This document shows, one piece after another, positions 38,718 to 51,770 of a stretch of 64,000 nt of DNA. The translations under genes and the position numbers were made by a program. Source of the DNA: Erythrophleum ivorense. Lineage: Eukaryota; Streptophyta; Magnoliopsida; Fabales; Fabaceae. The notes beneath the pieces are model-generated. The model saw only the letters and a list, made by a program, of their open reading frames with translations. It had not been told where the DNA came from and did no database searches. The stretch is taken from assembly GCA_026724425.1 (NCBI GenBank), contig JAIUCV010000578.1:1-64000 (forward strand), in the 5' to 3' direction. Position 1 is the stretch's first letter, and the number at the start of each line of letters is the position of its first letter.

Positions 38718-38729
38718 TGGTATTAGAGC
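38718..38729 (+). other. Primer binding site of the copia element
   Basis: TGGTATTAGAGC, two bases after the 5' LTR, differs by one base from TGGTATCAGAGC, the complement of the plant initiator tRNA-Met 3' end. Confidence 0.8.
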
Positions 38730-41700
38730 TTAACTTTAATTACTTTTGCTTGCTTTATGAATCCTAATTTATGAGAATGGAGGAATTTAGGGATTTTCTA
38801 GTATAGGATTTAATTTTTTAAATCATTATATTCAAATATATTGAATGGAATTTTGAATGTGTAATAGTATTTGTTTGGAGCTATGAGTTTCTTAGATAAA
38901 CCGGCAAACTCCGATCAGGAAGGGACTATCCGCAAGCCGGAAAGAGCCAATTTTCATTTCTTTAGATAAGCGGGTGGTATGTGGAAGCAAGAATCCCATC
39001 TATTGAATGAGGAAGAGGGGATTGGGCTCTTGTGCCACCCTTGAATTCTTTAGATAGAGAAATTTTGAATTTCTCATATAGATGTAGAATTATGACATTC
39101 AACTAGTAAAAATCATATTTTATGGTGGCTTAAGACTCTGATAGACTGAATTGTTTGAATGATTTCATGTCGAAGTTTATTGATATTGAAAAAGATATTG
39201 AGTACTTTGGATCTAGTTATTAATGCACATATATCCCTTTCCTTTTTTATGCATCCTATCATATTAGAATATGCATTCTTTTAAATAACTAATTGTTTTT
39301 AAATTGGCTAGAGAATCACTAAAACCAAGCTATTAAAAGCTGTTGTTATTGTGCATATTTGAAACATAAGATTCTTGCATGTTTTCTAAGTTTTGATATT
39401 TGAAAATTGTTCCTCTTATCATTTTGATGCTAATAAAAAAGTAGTCCAAAAATGTCAACAAACATAAGGTCTTCTAGTGAATCCAACAACAAGTCAAACA
39501 AACCCAATTAAAGCTTAAAGACGACTCAAATAACAAGTCATTTTGGCTTTAGTCAAAATAACATATTGTTTAATAGTTTAATTGAAAAGCACTTTAATGT
39601 TTTTAAAAACTACATGTCATTTTGGCCCATTTAATAAAATGATGCATTTCATTTATGGAGAAGTTTAGCATAGATGCATTTTGGGTTGCAATTTTGGGTT
39701 TTTTTTTGGTTTATTGGTTTATTTTCCATTATTTTAGTTTAAGGCTTTCAATCTCTTTAGGCTTTTTTTTTTTAATTTGTTCCATTCTTTACTATTTATG
39801 CAACCAAAAACATAAAAAAAGAAAATTAAAGAAAGGCACCAGGGCAAAAACAAATGGGCTTAGGCCATTTTTGGATAGAAAAATATCTTTTTGGGTGAAA
39901 ATTTATTTTAGGCCATTTTTAGATTGTTTCTAATTTAAAATTGTTTTTTCTATTTTAAATTGTCATAAATTTTTTTTGGTCACTTATATTATTTTTATTT
40001 CTATTTTAACCTTTTATTATTTTGGACCAAAATAAATTATGAAATAATTATAATCAATGTCAATTAATTTGTCTAAAATTATAAAAAATTATTTTGGATA
40101 ATTTTGACACATTAAAAAAGATTTAAATTATTAATAGGGTTATTTAGTTTGTCTAAATTTATAGAAAATTTATTTAGGAAATTTTAATACATTTGAGGCT
40201 TTATAAAATAATTTTGTTTAAATTATATATAGTTGTTTTAGATAAATTTTTAGCACATTTATGTAATAATTATAAAGGAAGAATTTTTAAATTATTAATC
40301 ACATATAGTCTAGTTGATTAATTAATTAAAATAAATTCTCATTAATATAAAATTAATCAATGCATTTATAGAGACATTTTTTAATACACATAATGGACTC
40401 AAATTTTTGTTTGATTAGCATATATAAATTAAGAAGTCGCTATAGCATATTTTTTGTGTGTGTGCGTGTGCATGTGTGTGTGTATGTGTGTGTATGCATT
40501 ATAAAAAAAATCATATATATATTTTTTATTTTAATTAAGTATATAGATATAATATACCTTAGCCTATGGATAGATAATTATAACTGCATGCTTAATTAGA
40601 GTATAATAAAAATGGTATAGTGTTTTCTGAGTAGCCGCATATATTAAAGAATATGAATGCACTCTAGTTTTATCAGTTATGTTACATAAGTATTTGGTAT
40701 ACTAATGTCTTTGCTCATTAGAAGATTTTAGTGATATAATTTATGTAAATATGACCTGCATTTGTAAGCATGCATTTGTGATAAATGTGATATTTGATTT
40801 GCCTTGTAATTTTTTAAGTAAGCATTATTAATGCGTTAAATTATCTTACAACCATCTTCTATATCTTAATTGCTAGTAGATAATATCAACAAAATTATTT
40901 TAGATAGAAGCAACTATAAAGCTTAAAAGGAAGATGTCCTTCTCTAATTGAGACGCCTTGACAATGATTTTGCCCTTCCTATGAAAAAGCCTCCAAAACT
41001 TATGAATGATTATGATAAAGATGCTAAAATGTCATATGATCACTTAAAGCGGTCAAATTGCCTCAATATGATAACAATCAAACAATGTATATATAGTAGC
41101 TTTCGTTGGCTCATACCAAAATGTAAGACAGTCAAGGAGTATTTTAAGGCTATTGATGCACAATTTGCTTCATCCAACAAGTCACTTGGAGGTATACTTA
41201 TAGCCTAATTATGCATAATGAAACTCATTAGTGTAAGAGGGATAAGGCAACATATAATGCATATGAGAAACTTAGCTTCTCAATTGAAGGCCCTTGAAAT
41301 TAAGCCAAATGAACCATTTTTTGTTCAACTAATCATCTACTCACTTTTTTCACATTATGTCGCATTCAAGATCTCCTACTATACACATAATAAGATATGA
41401 ACTATTAATGAACTGTCGTCTATATGTATACAAGAATAGTATAGGGTAGTAATTAATGGATAAGGTTTTCTTAATAAGGCTCATTTAATTGGTACTAGTG
41501 GCTTTAAGAAAAAAGATCATAAGAAAAATAGCAAGAAAAAACACATACCTCCTATTTATGTGACGAACAAGGAAGTTACCAGATGCTTCTTAAAAAAAAA
41601 AGGACTTTAGAAGAATATGCTAAGAGAAACATCTAGTTTACAAAGAAAAGTATATTTCTATCTAATGTATATTTTGAATCTTATTTAGTTGATATTTGTC

Positions 41701-43935
41701 ATCATATATGATGGATTAATACATTAACAATGTACATTTCGAATACTATATAGAGATTTTTCAGCATAAGGAGTTTATATCCCAATTAGCATAAAGTGTT
41801 TCATGACAATAGACTAAGTTTAAATATGGATGCTGTTAGAATCTGTTGAATAATTTTATCTTTTAGATATGTAATGAACATTAATCAAATATTTTATGCT
41901 CTTAGTTTTTCTTTAAGAATTTGATTTCAATTTTGAAATTACTTCCTTAATGTTTTTTTATGAATATTTTTGAAACAATTTTTAATTTATTAAAAGAATC
42001 AGTTCTTATTGAAAAAATTTCCTTATCTGATGATTTGTTTAAATTTCATACTATTATTGATACTACTAGTTTATATGTTACTGTGTATGGTAATAATGGA
42101 GTTAAGAGATGTATTATAAATGAAAATTCTATTGGCTTGTGATATAAGAGATTGAGATATATCTTCATAAAAAAAGATTAAAAGATTGGTAAAGGATGAC
42201 ATTCTCTAACCCATAGACTTTGTGAATCTTAGTCCATATGTTGATTGCATTAAGGGTAAATATACCAACAAAGCACATACAAGGGCCAATAAGAGTTTAA
42301 AATTATTAGAGATTATATATATTGATATCCATTGTCCTAATTTATGTTTAAATAGTCAAAAATAATTTATCTTTTTTATTGATGATTTCTCACGATATAT
42401 ATACATTTGCTTGCTTTATAATAAAATAGAAGTAGAGAAATAGATAAAAAAAAATAGATTAAAATTGATAGATCTAATAAGGGAGATGAATATTAGGGTA
42501 GGTACACTGGTGATGGACATGTATTTGGTCCTTTTGTTGATTTTCATGGGAAGTATGGTATTGTAGTATAATATATCATGACTAACTCACTTGATATGAA
42601 CAGTGTTGCTAAAAGAAAAAAATAAGACACTATTGGATATGGTAAAAGGTATACTTAGCAACTATAAACTTTTTTATTTTCTTATAGAGAGATGCATTTA
42701 ATGCAACTATGTATATTCTAAATAAAGTTTCAACAAAGGTAATGTACAAAACATCTTTTGAAATCTAAAAAAGTTGAAAATCCAACTTGAATCATATACA
42801 TGTATAGGATTGTCTTGCCAAAGTAAAAATGTACAACCTATGTACAAGGACGTTAATCCAAAGACTATCATTACATATTTTGTGAGTTATGCAAAGAAGT
42901 ATAAATGATACAAGCTCTACTATTTCTCACATTCAACAAGATTTATAGGATTTAAAAATGTTAAATTTCTTAAGAATGATATAATTAGTAGAAGTGATCA
43001 ATCATATGACCTACTCAATAATGATGATCACATATAACAAACTACCACTAGTTAAGATGGAATATTGATTTTTTATGACACCTATTCTATTATGATGAAT
43101 CTAGAATAGGACAAGGTTCTTGAAGTCCAAGTTAACAATACAAACAATAAGGAGCATCTTTACTCCACCTTTAATGATGAGGCATCTTAGAATAATGAAA
43201 AAGTATCTCAATTAGTGGTAAAAGATATTCCCATTGAATAGTATCAACAGGTTGAATTAAAAAGATCAACTAGGACATGAAAGATAATAAACTCGGTAAC
43301 TACTTAGTGTACATAATTGAATCTGATTATGACATAAGTGTTAAGGATAATCCTATAATAATTTCTTAGGCATTGAATTATGAAAATTCTAAATTGTAGT
43401 ATGATGTTATGATTGATAAAATGGAATTTATAGCAAACAATGATGTTGGGACCTTATAAAGTGACTTAAGGGGGCAAAGTAATTGGTTACAAATAAGTCT
43501 TTAAGATGAAAAGAGACTTACTAAGCAATATTAAACATTACAAAATAAGGTTAGTTACTAAGGGTTTTACTCAAAATGACTGAATTGATTACATAAAGAC
43601 TTCCTCTCATTTATCTAATAAGGATTCTTTCTACATCATCTTACTATTAGTAACCTATTTTGATTTGGAATTATATTAAATGGATATTAAAACTATCTTC
43701 CTTAACAGTGATCTTGAAGGAAAGATATATATGAAATAACCTAAAAAGTTCATCTCAACCACTTGTGAGAATTTGGTGTGCAAGATCAAAAAGTCAGTTT
43801 ATGGTTTAAAACAAATTTCATGACAATGGTATCTTAAATTCCATGATACGATAACATCTTTTGATTTTGTTGAAAACATTGTGGATCAATGTATTTATCA
43901 GACGATTAATAGAAGTAAAATCATATTTTTGGTAT

Positions 43936-43960
43936 TATATATATATATATATATATATAT
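43936..43960 (+). repeat. (TA)n tract inside the reverse-transcriptase catalytic box
   Basis: The dinucleotide run sits where the copia YVDD codons belong: FLVLY lies just before it and D-I-L-L-A-like codons (GACATTTTGCTTGCC) just after. The microsatellite seems to have replaced the catalytic Val-Asp. Confidence 0.6.
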
Positions 43961-45200
43961 GACATTTTGCTTGCCTTAAATGAGTTAGAGTTGCTACATG
44001 AGATAAAACAATTCTTATTTAAAAATTTTAAAATGAAAGATATAGGTAAGGCATTATATGTGATTGGTATTAGGATCTATTGAGATAAGTTTCAAAACAT
44101 CTTGGGACTATTACAAGAGCTTATATAAATAAAATTTTTAAAAGGTTTAAAATGATAAGCTGCTTACCTAATGTGACAACTATAGTGAAAGAGAATAAAT
44201 TTAGTTTGTTTAAATGTCTTGATAATGAACTGAAAAGAAAATAAATGAAGGATGTTTCCAATATTTCAATAGTAGGAAGCCTGATGTATATACAAGTATA
44301 CACAAGGCCTAATATAGTTTTGCTATAGGTATGCTGAGAAGATATTATAAAGTAATTTAGGAATTGATCACTAGATAGTTGTAATAAAAGTCACGAGGTA
44401 TCTTCAAAATATTAAATGTTATATATTTACTTATATAGAGACCAATAATTAGAAAGTTGTTAATTATTCATACTCAAATTTAACATGGTGTGTTGACTTA
44501 AAAAAGTTAACATGATAATATATATTTTTTACTAGCTGAAGAAGTTATTTCTTGAAGATTACTATGGAAGTTGAGTTTGTTTCATCTTTTGGGACAAGTT
44601 CATAGGCTATATAGTTGAAAAAAATCATTAATGGATTTAAGATTATGAACTCAGTTTTTAGGGCCATCAAAGTGTATTGTGATAATATAGCTATAGTTTT
44701 TTTGATTAACAATAACAATAGTGGGAGTCGAAATGAAAATATCGACATCAAGTATTTAGCTTTGAGAAAATAGGTTAAGTTGATTAAGCGATTGATCATT
44801 AGTACATACAAACAAAAGAAATGCTAAATAATCCTATAAATAAAGAAATACATTCAAAAGAGTTTAAGGGTCATATGTCTTAGATGAGTCTTATGCCATA
44901 TTTGGTTTAATTAAGATACATAAACAAATAAAATTTTTAATTTTGACTTGTTGTCTCTATATATATTTATATACATTTTGATAGAAATTAACAATTATAT
45001 AAGTTAAAACCTAAATAAATATTGAAGGTCTATTCATAAAGGTTTTATATCCCATAAAGCTAAAAAGACATGTTATAGGTAATGGATGGGAACTGATGCT
45101 TATTTATTCAAAGGACTTGTTGACATGATTCTTGTAATATGTATTTATTTTACCCATAAATGTGTTATCTAGCAAGTTATGTTTGGATCAAGTAGGAGAA

Positions 45201-45709
45201 TGTGTAAATTATTTTATTATTTAATTATGGATTTTTGGAATATTTTAAATAAAGTAAAATTAAAATATTCCATTTTTTTTAATATTACATTTAAAATATC
45301 TAAGTAATGGTCCTTATCTTTAAGGATTTCATTCTGCCAGGTATTTTGAAATGGTGAATAATGGATATCTATGTGTTAGTTAATTGATTTTTTTTTTTTA
45401 TGAAAAAGTAGTTAGATTTTAAAGTTAGCATTTTCTTAAAGTTTCTCATAAATAAAGTTAGCCAACAATCCATCAATGTGACTTATATGTTTATCAAAAA
45501 ATTTTCTCTAAGACTAATATCTCTCTACTTTCTTTCTTTTGTACTTTTGATCTTTTCAATTTTTTTTTGTGGATTAATTGAATTGGGTTTTCAGCATCAA
45601 ATTAATATCAAATAGCATGGCTAGAGATTATATCCTTAATTTTGCTTTTGGAATTTTTATGTTATTTGATTTGCAATTTAATTTTGACTATAGTGCATGA
45701 AAGTTAACA
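45201..45709 (+). repeat. 3' LTR of the copia element
   Basis: 509 bases, begins TGTGTAAATT after a purine-rich AAGTAGGAGAA tract (likely polypurine tract, 45190-45200) and ends AAGTTAACA. It is followed by TTATA. Confidence 0.8.
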
Positions 45710-45714
45710 TTATA

Positions 45715-46186
45715 TGCATGCGATTAGTATTTTGAATATTGCTTTAGAAGCACACGAAATTTTTAGAATTATTGTTGTTTTTTGGATTTTTGACATTGTA
45801 TGGTAGTGTTATCATGGATATTATGTATTTAGAGTTGCAAATTCATTTATTTGTAGTTAAATTGATATTGAAATCTAAATACTGTGATGGTTATTAGAGT
45901 TTTATCATATTTTAAACAAGAGAAGTATATGGCAATTTAGTATCTATAAAGTAACAAAGGAAAGGGTATGCATTTTCCTCTATATCTGTAGTAAATTTTT
46001 AAACAAAGGCAAATTTATTTCGTTTTGTTTTTTCTTTCTTTTTTTTATTCTATTTCATTCAATTATTTATAATTTTCCAAACATAGCCTAAAGCAGCCGG
46101 CCAAACCGAAATAATTACGCGTTGAAGTTATATGAGTGTAAACTAGCAGTTTCAGACAAATTAACATATATCATGCTTGATTTTAA

Positions 46187-46223
<37 letters not shown>

Positions 46224-47638
46224 CTCATTTGTGGCAGAGTGATTGATAAAAAGTATGATAGGTTCAGATGAAATGGGGTCACCACTAAGCATTAAGCCAG
46301 TGGATTAGCGTTTGTAAATCCATGTCATTCCCATCTAGGGCAGATTAGATTTTAGACAATCTGATTGTTAAGTTATTATAAACAATTCTTCTTTGAATCT
46401 TCTTTGGATTTTTTTAAAAAATGAAAAACCTACTTAATAATCTTCTCCAACGATATCTCCATGACTTTTTTAATTCTTTGTGATAGAGGCACCACCCATG
46501 AAGCACAAGTGGGATGGTTTATCATTGCGCGTTGACGAACCATATATGATTAATATTATAGAACACTAAGAACAAATATTAAATATTAATGCGCGTTTAT
46601 TTGTGGGTTAGGCAACATTTTTTTAATTATGAAATTTCATATATTAGTGGACGTACTTATAACCAACAAATATAGATTTGTATTCCAGGTTTGAAAACAA
46701 AATTCAGATTTTAAGGGGAAAAAAGAGGATCTAAATGGGAAAGAAGTCATCAAGAATGCTTGCATGCTTTGATTATTTAAACCACTTATAAAATTACTTT
46801 AGTACTAAAAGTTTATTTATTTTTTAGAAGAGAAAATTTTAAAAAATGAAATCTAGAGTGAGCTGGCTTTTAATCTTTGTTCATCGGTGAGTCTAGTGGG
46901 AATGTGGGTTAGTGAGAGGAGTTATTAATCAGCAATCTTTCTTTTTTTCATGGAAAAAAAACATTGTACAGGGGTTATATCAGTTGCCTCTTTTATTTTT
47001 TTGGTCAAATAATAATCAGTTTTCTGTTACTTATGCTACCATTCCAAATTTAAATAATTAAAATGAATTGGGCCTCACATTTAGCTCATTTCCACAACTG
47101 GGCCTAAAGCAAAACCCACAACCTAAATTAGGCATCCGTTTGAGTTTGAACCCCCCAAAAAACATGATGTTGACTTGAAATTATTTTTTTTTTAAAAAAA
47201 AACAACAACAAACAAAAGACACTCAGCTTGCAAGCTTTACCTTGAGATCATAAATTTTGTGAAAATTTTCAAAACCTAAGTTTAGAAATTACAGTAAAAC
47301 TTAATTAACTGCTGAATTAAAAAATTCTAGACTGACAATGATTTAATGATATTTGTTTAATTATTAACAAAAATGAGTTTAAAAGGAAATTTGCCGGAAG
47401 CACTCAACGCATAAAAGGTTTTGATTACATTAAACAACTCTTTCCTTATTTAAATTTTTAAATGACAATTATTTCTTTTAATGTAATAACTTAATTAATT
47501 TTTATTATATTTCAGAAATTTTCTTTGATTTGCGTGCGTTTAACATTTAAGAAGTTAATGTGAAAATGTTTATAAAACACTAACACTTTGAGTTAAAATT
47601 TTCATATAAGTTACAATGTGTTAAATTTTGAGTACTGA

Positions 47639-47669
<31 letters not shown>

Positions 47670-48019
47670 TTATCAAACATGCCCATAAACCGTTAAGTCA
47701 GTCATTACCTGTTTCTCTTCCATTTTGAGGATTTTTTATATTTACGTATTTAGAGAGAAAATATATGATATAAAAAGATAAAAGTGTATATAAAATTTAT
47801 TTTTTTTCTCTGTTTTTGTCCAAATCCATTATGTATATTCAATATGTGGATATAAAAAATTCAAATTAAAAATGCACAAAATCAAATCTTTTATCGTCGA
47901 AGGATCGGTGAAGTTATATGCAGTCAAACGCAAATCTAGCTGTCTATTTGATTGACACTTGCCTGCCACGTAAGCCACTATTTTTTCCTTTTAACCGTTT
48001 CATCGTTTTTTTTTTTTCT
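45715..48019. other. AT-rich spacer after the copia element
   Basis: Contains a (TA)n tract (about 46191-46220) and a (TTA)n tract (about 47641-47670). I see no gene, RNA gene or transposon domain. Confidence 0.55.
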
Positions 48020-48545
48020 GACCCTGTGAAAAAAACAGAACGAGGAATTTGATGGCGTTTGTAAGGCATTTTTCGCCATGTTACTGTTGGTGAGGGAAGG
48101 CTGATCGGAGACCCAAACCCTACTTAGGGTGTCGTTCACGGAGGTGATCAGAGGTCCGCCGTTGTTCAATCGCTACACCGCTTGGAAAGCATAGGAGGTG
48201 AGGCCATTGAAGTCGCCGACAGGGAATAGGGCGGCGCCTTTGTCGGCAATCAAGATGTCCGGAGCTGAAACAACTTCAATGGCATTGATGAAAGCAGCAG
48301 AGTTTTTCAGGGGAAGAAACGAAATGGTGAATTGTGCTTCAGTTGCGTTTATGAGGTCCTCCTTGAGGATGGTGTTGTTATTATTGTTCATATTGAAGCT
48401 ATGAAGCAGAACATATTTGTCTGTATTAGCAAAGAATGTAGCTTGCTGAAGATCAAAGACATGGTTTTATAAAAGGTAGAAATGAAGACGAACCCAATGG
48501 AAGCCTGGTTGAGACAAATTGAAGGACTATTTTGTTTCATCTTTG
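48020..48545 (-). pseudogene. Fragment of a CrRLK1L (malectin-like) receptor kinase ectodomain
   Basis: Minus-strand reading gives, in one frame, HWVRLHFY, then LQQATFFANTDKYVLLHSFN, NNNNTILKEDLINATEAQFT, SAAFINAIEVVSAPDILIAD, FPVGDFNGLTSYAFQAV and RLNNGGPLITSVNDTLSRVW. This order is the malectin-like region of THESEUS/FERONIA-type kinases. At least two in-frame stops interrupt it, one after HFYLL and a TAG after AFQAV. The similarity ends abruptly after about SDQPSLTNSNMAKNA, and no second malectin half, membrane segment or kinase domain follows. It is a broken, truncated copy. Living family members sense cell-wall state and RALF peptides at the plasma membrane. Confidence 0.8.
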
Positions 48546-49534
48546 AAAATCCTCGCGATTGATTGTGCCCCAGGATCACACTCAGGCTCTGATGGGCGCA
48601 GCTCTAATGGGGGGAGCAGCCATCGAAACGAAAGGTACTCTCCTCTTTGTTGCTTCAGCACAAAACGCAACATATGTCAGCCTTGAATCCTCCAGAACGA
48701 ACCGTTTTGGTTCTCTGCAGAGTCACCAAAAGAAAAAAGCAAAACGGTGAAACGGTGCGCTTTGCACGTTTATCATTTATTAAAAAAAAAAAAGTGGGTG
48801 ATGTGGCAGGTTGGATCAAATGAACAGCCAAATTTGTGCCCGATTGCATCGTTGCACAGATCCCTTGTCGATTGAGGATCTAGCTCCAAAATTGACATGC
48901 TCTGTATTCATAAAAATGTTTTAAAATGCAATTTAGTGTTTTAAATCATTAATAGCGCAAACTAAATTAATGATATCATTAGTCAAATCACAAAAATCTT
49001 TCATTAAAAAGATAGGAATTGAATAGTTTCAATAACTTATTTCTTATCTAGCACATGCATAATAGTATATTTGATAGAATAAGTTAATATGATATACTGT
49101 GAATTTATTAATTGTTTCATATAAAGTATATATTGTATAAGTTTATTTATTAAACATCTCTTATATATTAAAATAATGAATAAATTTTTCAAATATTGAG
49201 GAGTAAAATTAGATCTATTTAAATTTTGATATATAAGACTTATCTCAAATATTTTTCATTATAACTCTAATCTATTTCTTAATTTATTTGTTTTGAAATT
49301 CTTTACCTATTGCTAAAATGAGTACAGAGTACTGTTTGTTGTAGGAGTCATCCAAATCCAATTAGGATGACTTTTTTTTTTTATTTTAATTATTATTATT
49401 TAATTGAAAATTAAAAATTTATTTTTATTTTATATTCTAATCTTTTAAAATTAAAAAAAAAAATCTGGACGGCTCTTTCAAGAAACAGCATCCACTACTT
49501 ATCTGGAGAATTTAGACACCCTTCATCCTCCTCC
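48546..49534. other. Spacer right of the receptor pseudogene
   Basis: Less AT-rich up to about 48850 (GCTCTGATGGGCGCAGCTC and following), with A12 at about 48780-48791, then AT-rich DNA. A short open stretch starting ATGGGCGCAGCTCTAATGGG on the plus strand has no recognisable family. Confidence 0.45.
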
Positions 49535-49634
49535 ATGCAAGCACAAGCACCAGTAACCACCGGCGCAACACCGCTCCACTGCAACGCTGTCGAAGAGGAA
49601 GACCTCTGTGTCATCTTTCAATATTTTCAATCAA
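49535..49634 (+). other. Possible orphan first exon
   Basis: ATGCAAGCACAAGCACCAGT opens a stretch of unusual GC content for this region, reading MQAQAPVTTGATPLHCNAVE and then EEDLCVIFQYFQ before a possible donor GTACGC. No later exon could be found up to 52 kb. It may be the remnant of a lost gene or a non-coding transcript. Confidence 0.2.
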
Positions 49635-50253
49635 GTACGCCTTTTATTGTTCTCTTTGGTTTCTCAGTCTATTAATTGGCCCTTTGGGTGATCAGAAGGA
49701 ATGCTAGGGATTTCGAATCATGAAACTTTTGAGTTTTGGATTTTCAAAATCTAGTGGTAATGCGAAATGTCATTATGCATCTACTGCTCTGATTTGGTTT
49801 ATATATTGTCTCCGCATACAAGTTAAACAAATCTGTCTCCTTTATCTTAAAAAATGACTTGACACTGGAACTGATGATAATGTGACCTGGTGATTTGTTT
49901 GAAAGATATATCACAATGTATATCTATCTATGCTGTAGTCCAACGTAATATATCTTTCAAGACTCGTTGACAGTTTTCCGCTATTTCAATGAATAGAAAA
50001 GATGAACTGAATTCCATGTTAAAGTGGGTCTCTTGTTTTAGTTTGCTTTGCTAATTTGCATCTATTTATTTATACATATTTCATGGCTGCGTGTTAACTT
50101 CATTTTAGAGTGAGACTGTTGTCTTATTTGGAGGGAGCTTTTCTTGTCTCATATGCAAAGGGAGTAGTTTTCCCTTTTGAGATGATGTTCTTTAATTTTG
50201 TTAGTAGAACAATGTGTCTTTAAAAAAAAGGAAAAAAAGTAAAACGGAAATGC

Positions 50254-50456
50254 ATGTAATAGTAGTTTGGTGGATTTGCCTAACAGCAATTCAGCAGACA
50301 AATGATTCCGAGAGATGCATAATAAGGTCCTTACATGAGTTTCAGCAAATGGGTTTCTTGAGGGAGCTTGCGTGCGTGCGTGCGTGTGTTTAAGTAAGAT
50401 GGAAGTATATGTAATAGTAGTTTGGAGGATTTACCTAATAGCAATTCTGCAGACAA
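50254..50456. repeat. Direct repeat pair of about 48 bases
   Basis: ATGTAATAGTAGTTTGG followed by GGATTT.CCTAA.AGCAATTC.GCAGACAA occurs at 50254-50301 and 50409-50456 with about four differences. The units are 155 bases apart. Confidence 0.75.
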
Positions 50457-51073
50457 GGGTACATACGTGAATGCAATTCTACATAGGGAAGTATTATATG
50501 TTATTTAATTTCTCTCATCATGAATGCAATATTTATTTCATTTAGTAGTTGCATAACCCAGCACCTTCCGTGCAAAATGAACTCCTCCACTCAAGAGAGA
50601 ACAAAACTTTCTGCCCAAAGGAAAAGAGTCAAAAACAAAAATCGGAATCCTTTGTTGTACGGCTCATCTTCTATGCACACAAGAGAGGATTCAGCCCTCT
50701 TAAGCTTCTTTTTCTTTTTTAATATTAATAATCATTTTTAAAAATATGTAATTTAAAAATTATTCTTATTGTGCATTTTATTTCTTATAAAAAAAAAACT
50801 AAAAGAAACTTAAAACCTAGTTCTTATCCCGTGTGCGCGAGCCCGATTCCAAAAAATACCCCATCTCCCTCTCTATACCGTAGACCCCATCTGTATAAAC
50901 AGTAGCTAGCTAATTAACTAGCTGCCCAGCCTAAAGTTTTTATTTTTTTCCTGGAATTCTGATTTTTTTTTGTCAGTTGAAGAGGGGAGACACAAAGCAC
51001 ATAGATGCAAGCCCAATGTACAGAATAATTGCAAGCCTAGATGTTATATTGTACTGAATACTGATGCACGCCC

Positions 51074-51104
<31 letters not shown>

Positions 51105-51739
51105 GAAGTTATAGTGTACTGTAATGTATTTTTGCTCTTAATTATGATTTGTATTAATATTTTACATATATGATAATGAAATATAAAGTTACTAGCACAA
51201 AATGTGAGGAAAAAGTGAAAAAGGAGACGAAATGGAATAGCCATGTGACGGTATGAAGGTTATGGATGATTTTTATGATAATTAAATAGTTATTGTTGAT
51301 GAATTGATGAGATTAGAAGAACTCACACCTATAAAATGTAATAAAATTGGTCGTTTATTTATATAGAACTTCTTCTAAGTATATTTATTTTGGAAGGTTT
51401 CAAAGTGAATATAAAGTTCAATGTGTGAAAGATTTATTTAAAGATAATTAATGTTCTTAGCGTTTTCAAACTAAAAATAAACTTCAATATTTAATAAATT
51501 TCAATTTGTAATAATCAAATTTTATTGTACTTGCTGTTAAAACTTAGTGATATTTATAATTTGGTGATATTTGTAGAACTCTTGACTACAGTGGTCTCTT
51601 TTACATATTTATGAAAATACGTGCAAGTTTGAGATTTTTTTTCTTTGCTAAACAGATCTGGGCTATTTTTCATATTATGTGAGAAAATCAAGCAACCATA
51701 AAAAATTCTAAGGAAGCTTATTATCAAGTTAGGCTTTAG

Positions 51740-51770
51740 CCCCCCCCCCCCCCCCCCCAAAAAAAAAAAA
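51740..51770. repeat. C19A12 homopolymer tract
   Basis: Nineteen C then twelve A. On the minus strand it is T12G19, the same T-then-G arrangement as at 2063-2104. Confidence 0.9.

Larger units (their letters stand above)
38216..45709 (+). mobile_element. Old, degenerate Ty1/copia LTR retrotransposon
   Basis: About 7.5 kb with similar LTRs at both ends, a tRNA-iMet-type primer site, and decayed polyprotein domains in copia order. The gag region at about 40903-41400 has DNDFALPMKKPPK, a KTVKEYFKAIDAQFASSNKS block and HIMHMRNLASQLKALEIKPN, which fit the UBN2-type copia gag. A decayed CCHC/protease part follows, then a GAG-pre-integrase-like block (about 42000-42350), integrase (to about 42900), reverse transcriptase (about 43480-44060) and RNase H (about 44560-44900). 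Stops and frame shifts occur throughout. The stretch from the primer site to gag is unusually long (2.2 kb), so it may contain a further insertion. LTR divergence by eye is near 15-20 percent, so the insertion is old. Confidence 0.85.

Noticed and set aside
38885..39060. tRNA or other structured RNA gene in the GC-rich island
   Set aside because: No A-box/B-box pair or cloverleaf could be drawn; position in the copia leader explains it better.
49535..49634. New coding gene starting MQAQAPVTTGATP
   Set aside because: Only one short exon candidate, no later exon, no recognisable family; listed as a low-confidence feature only.
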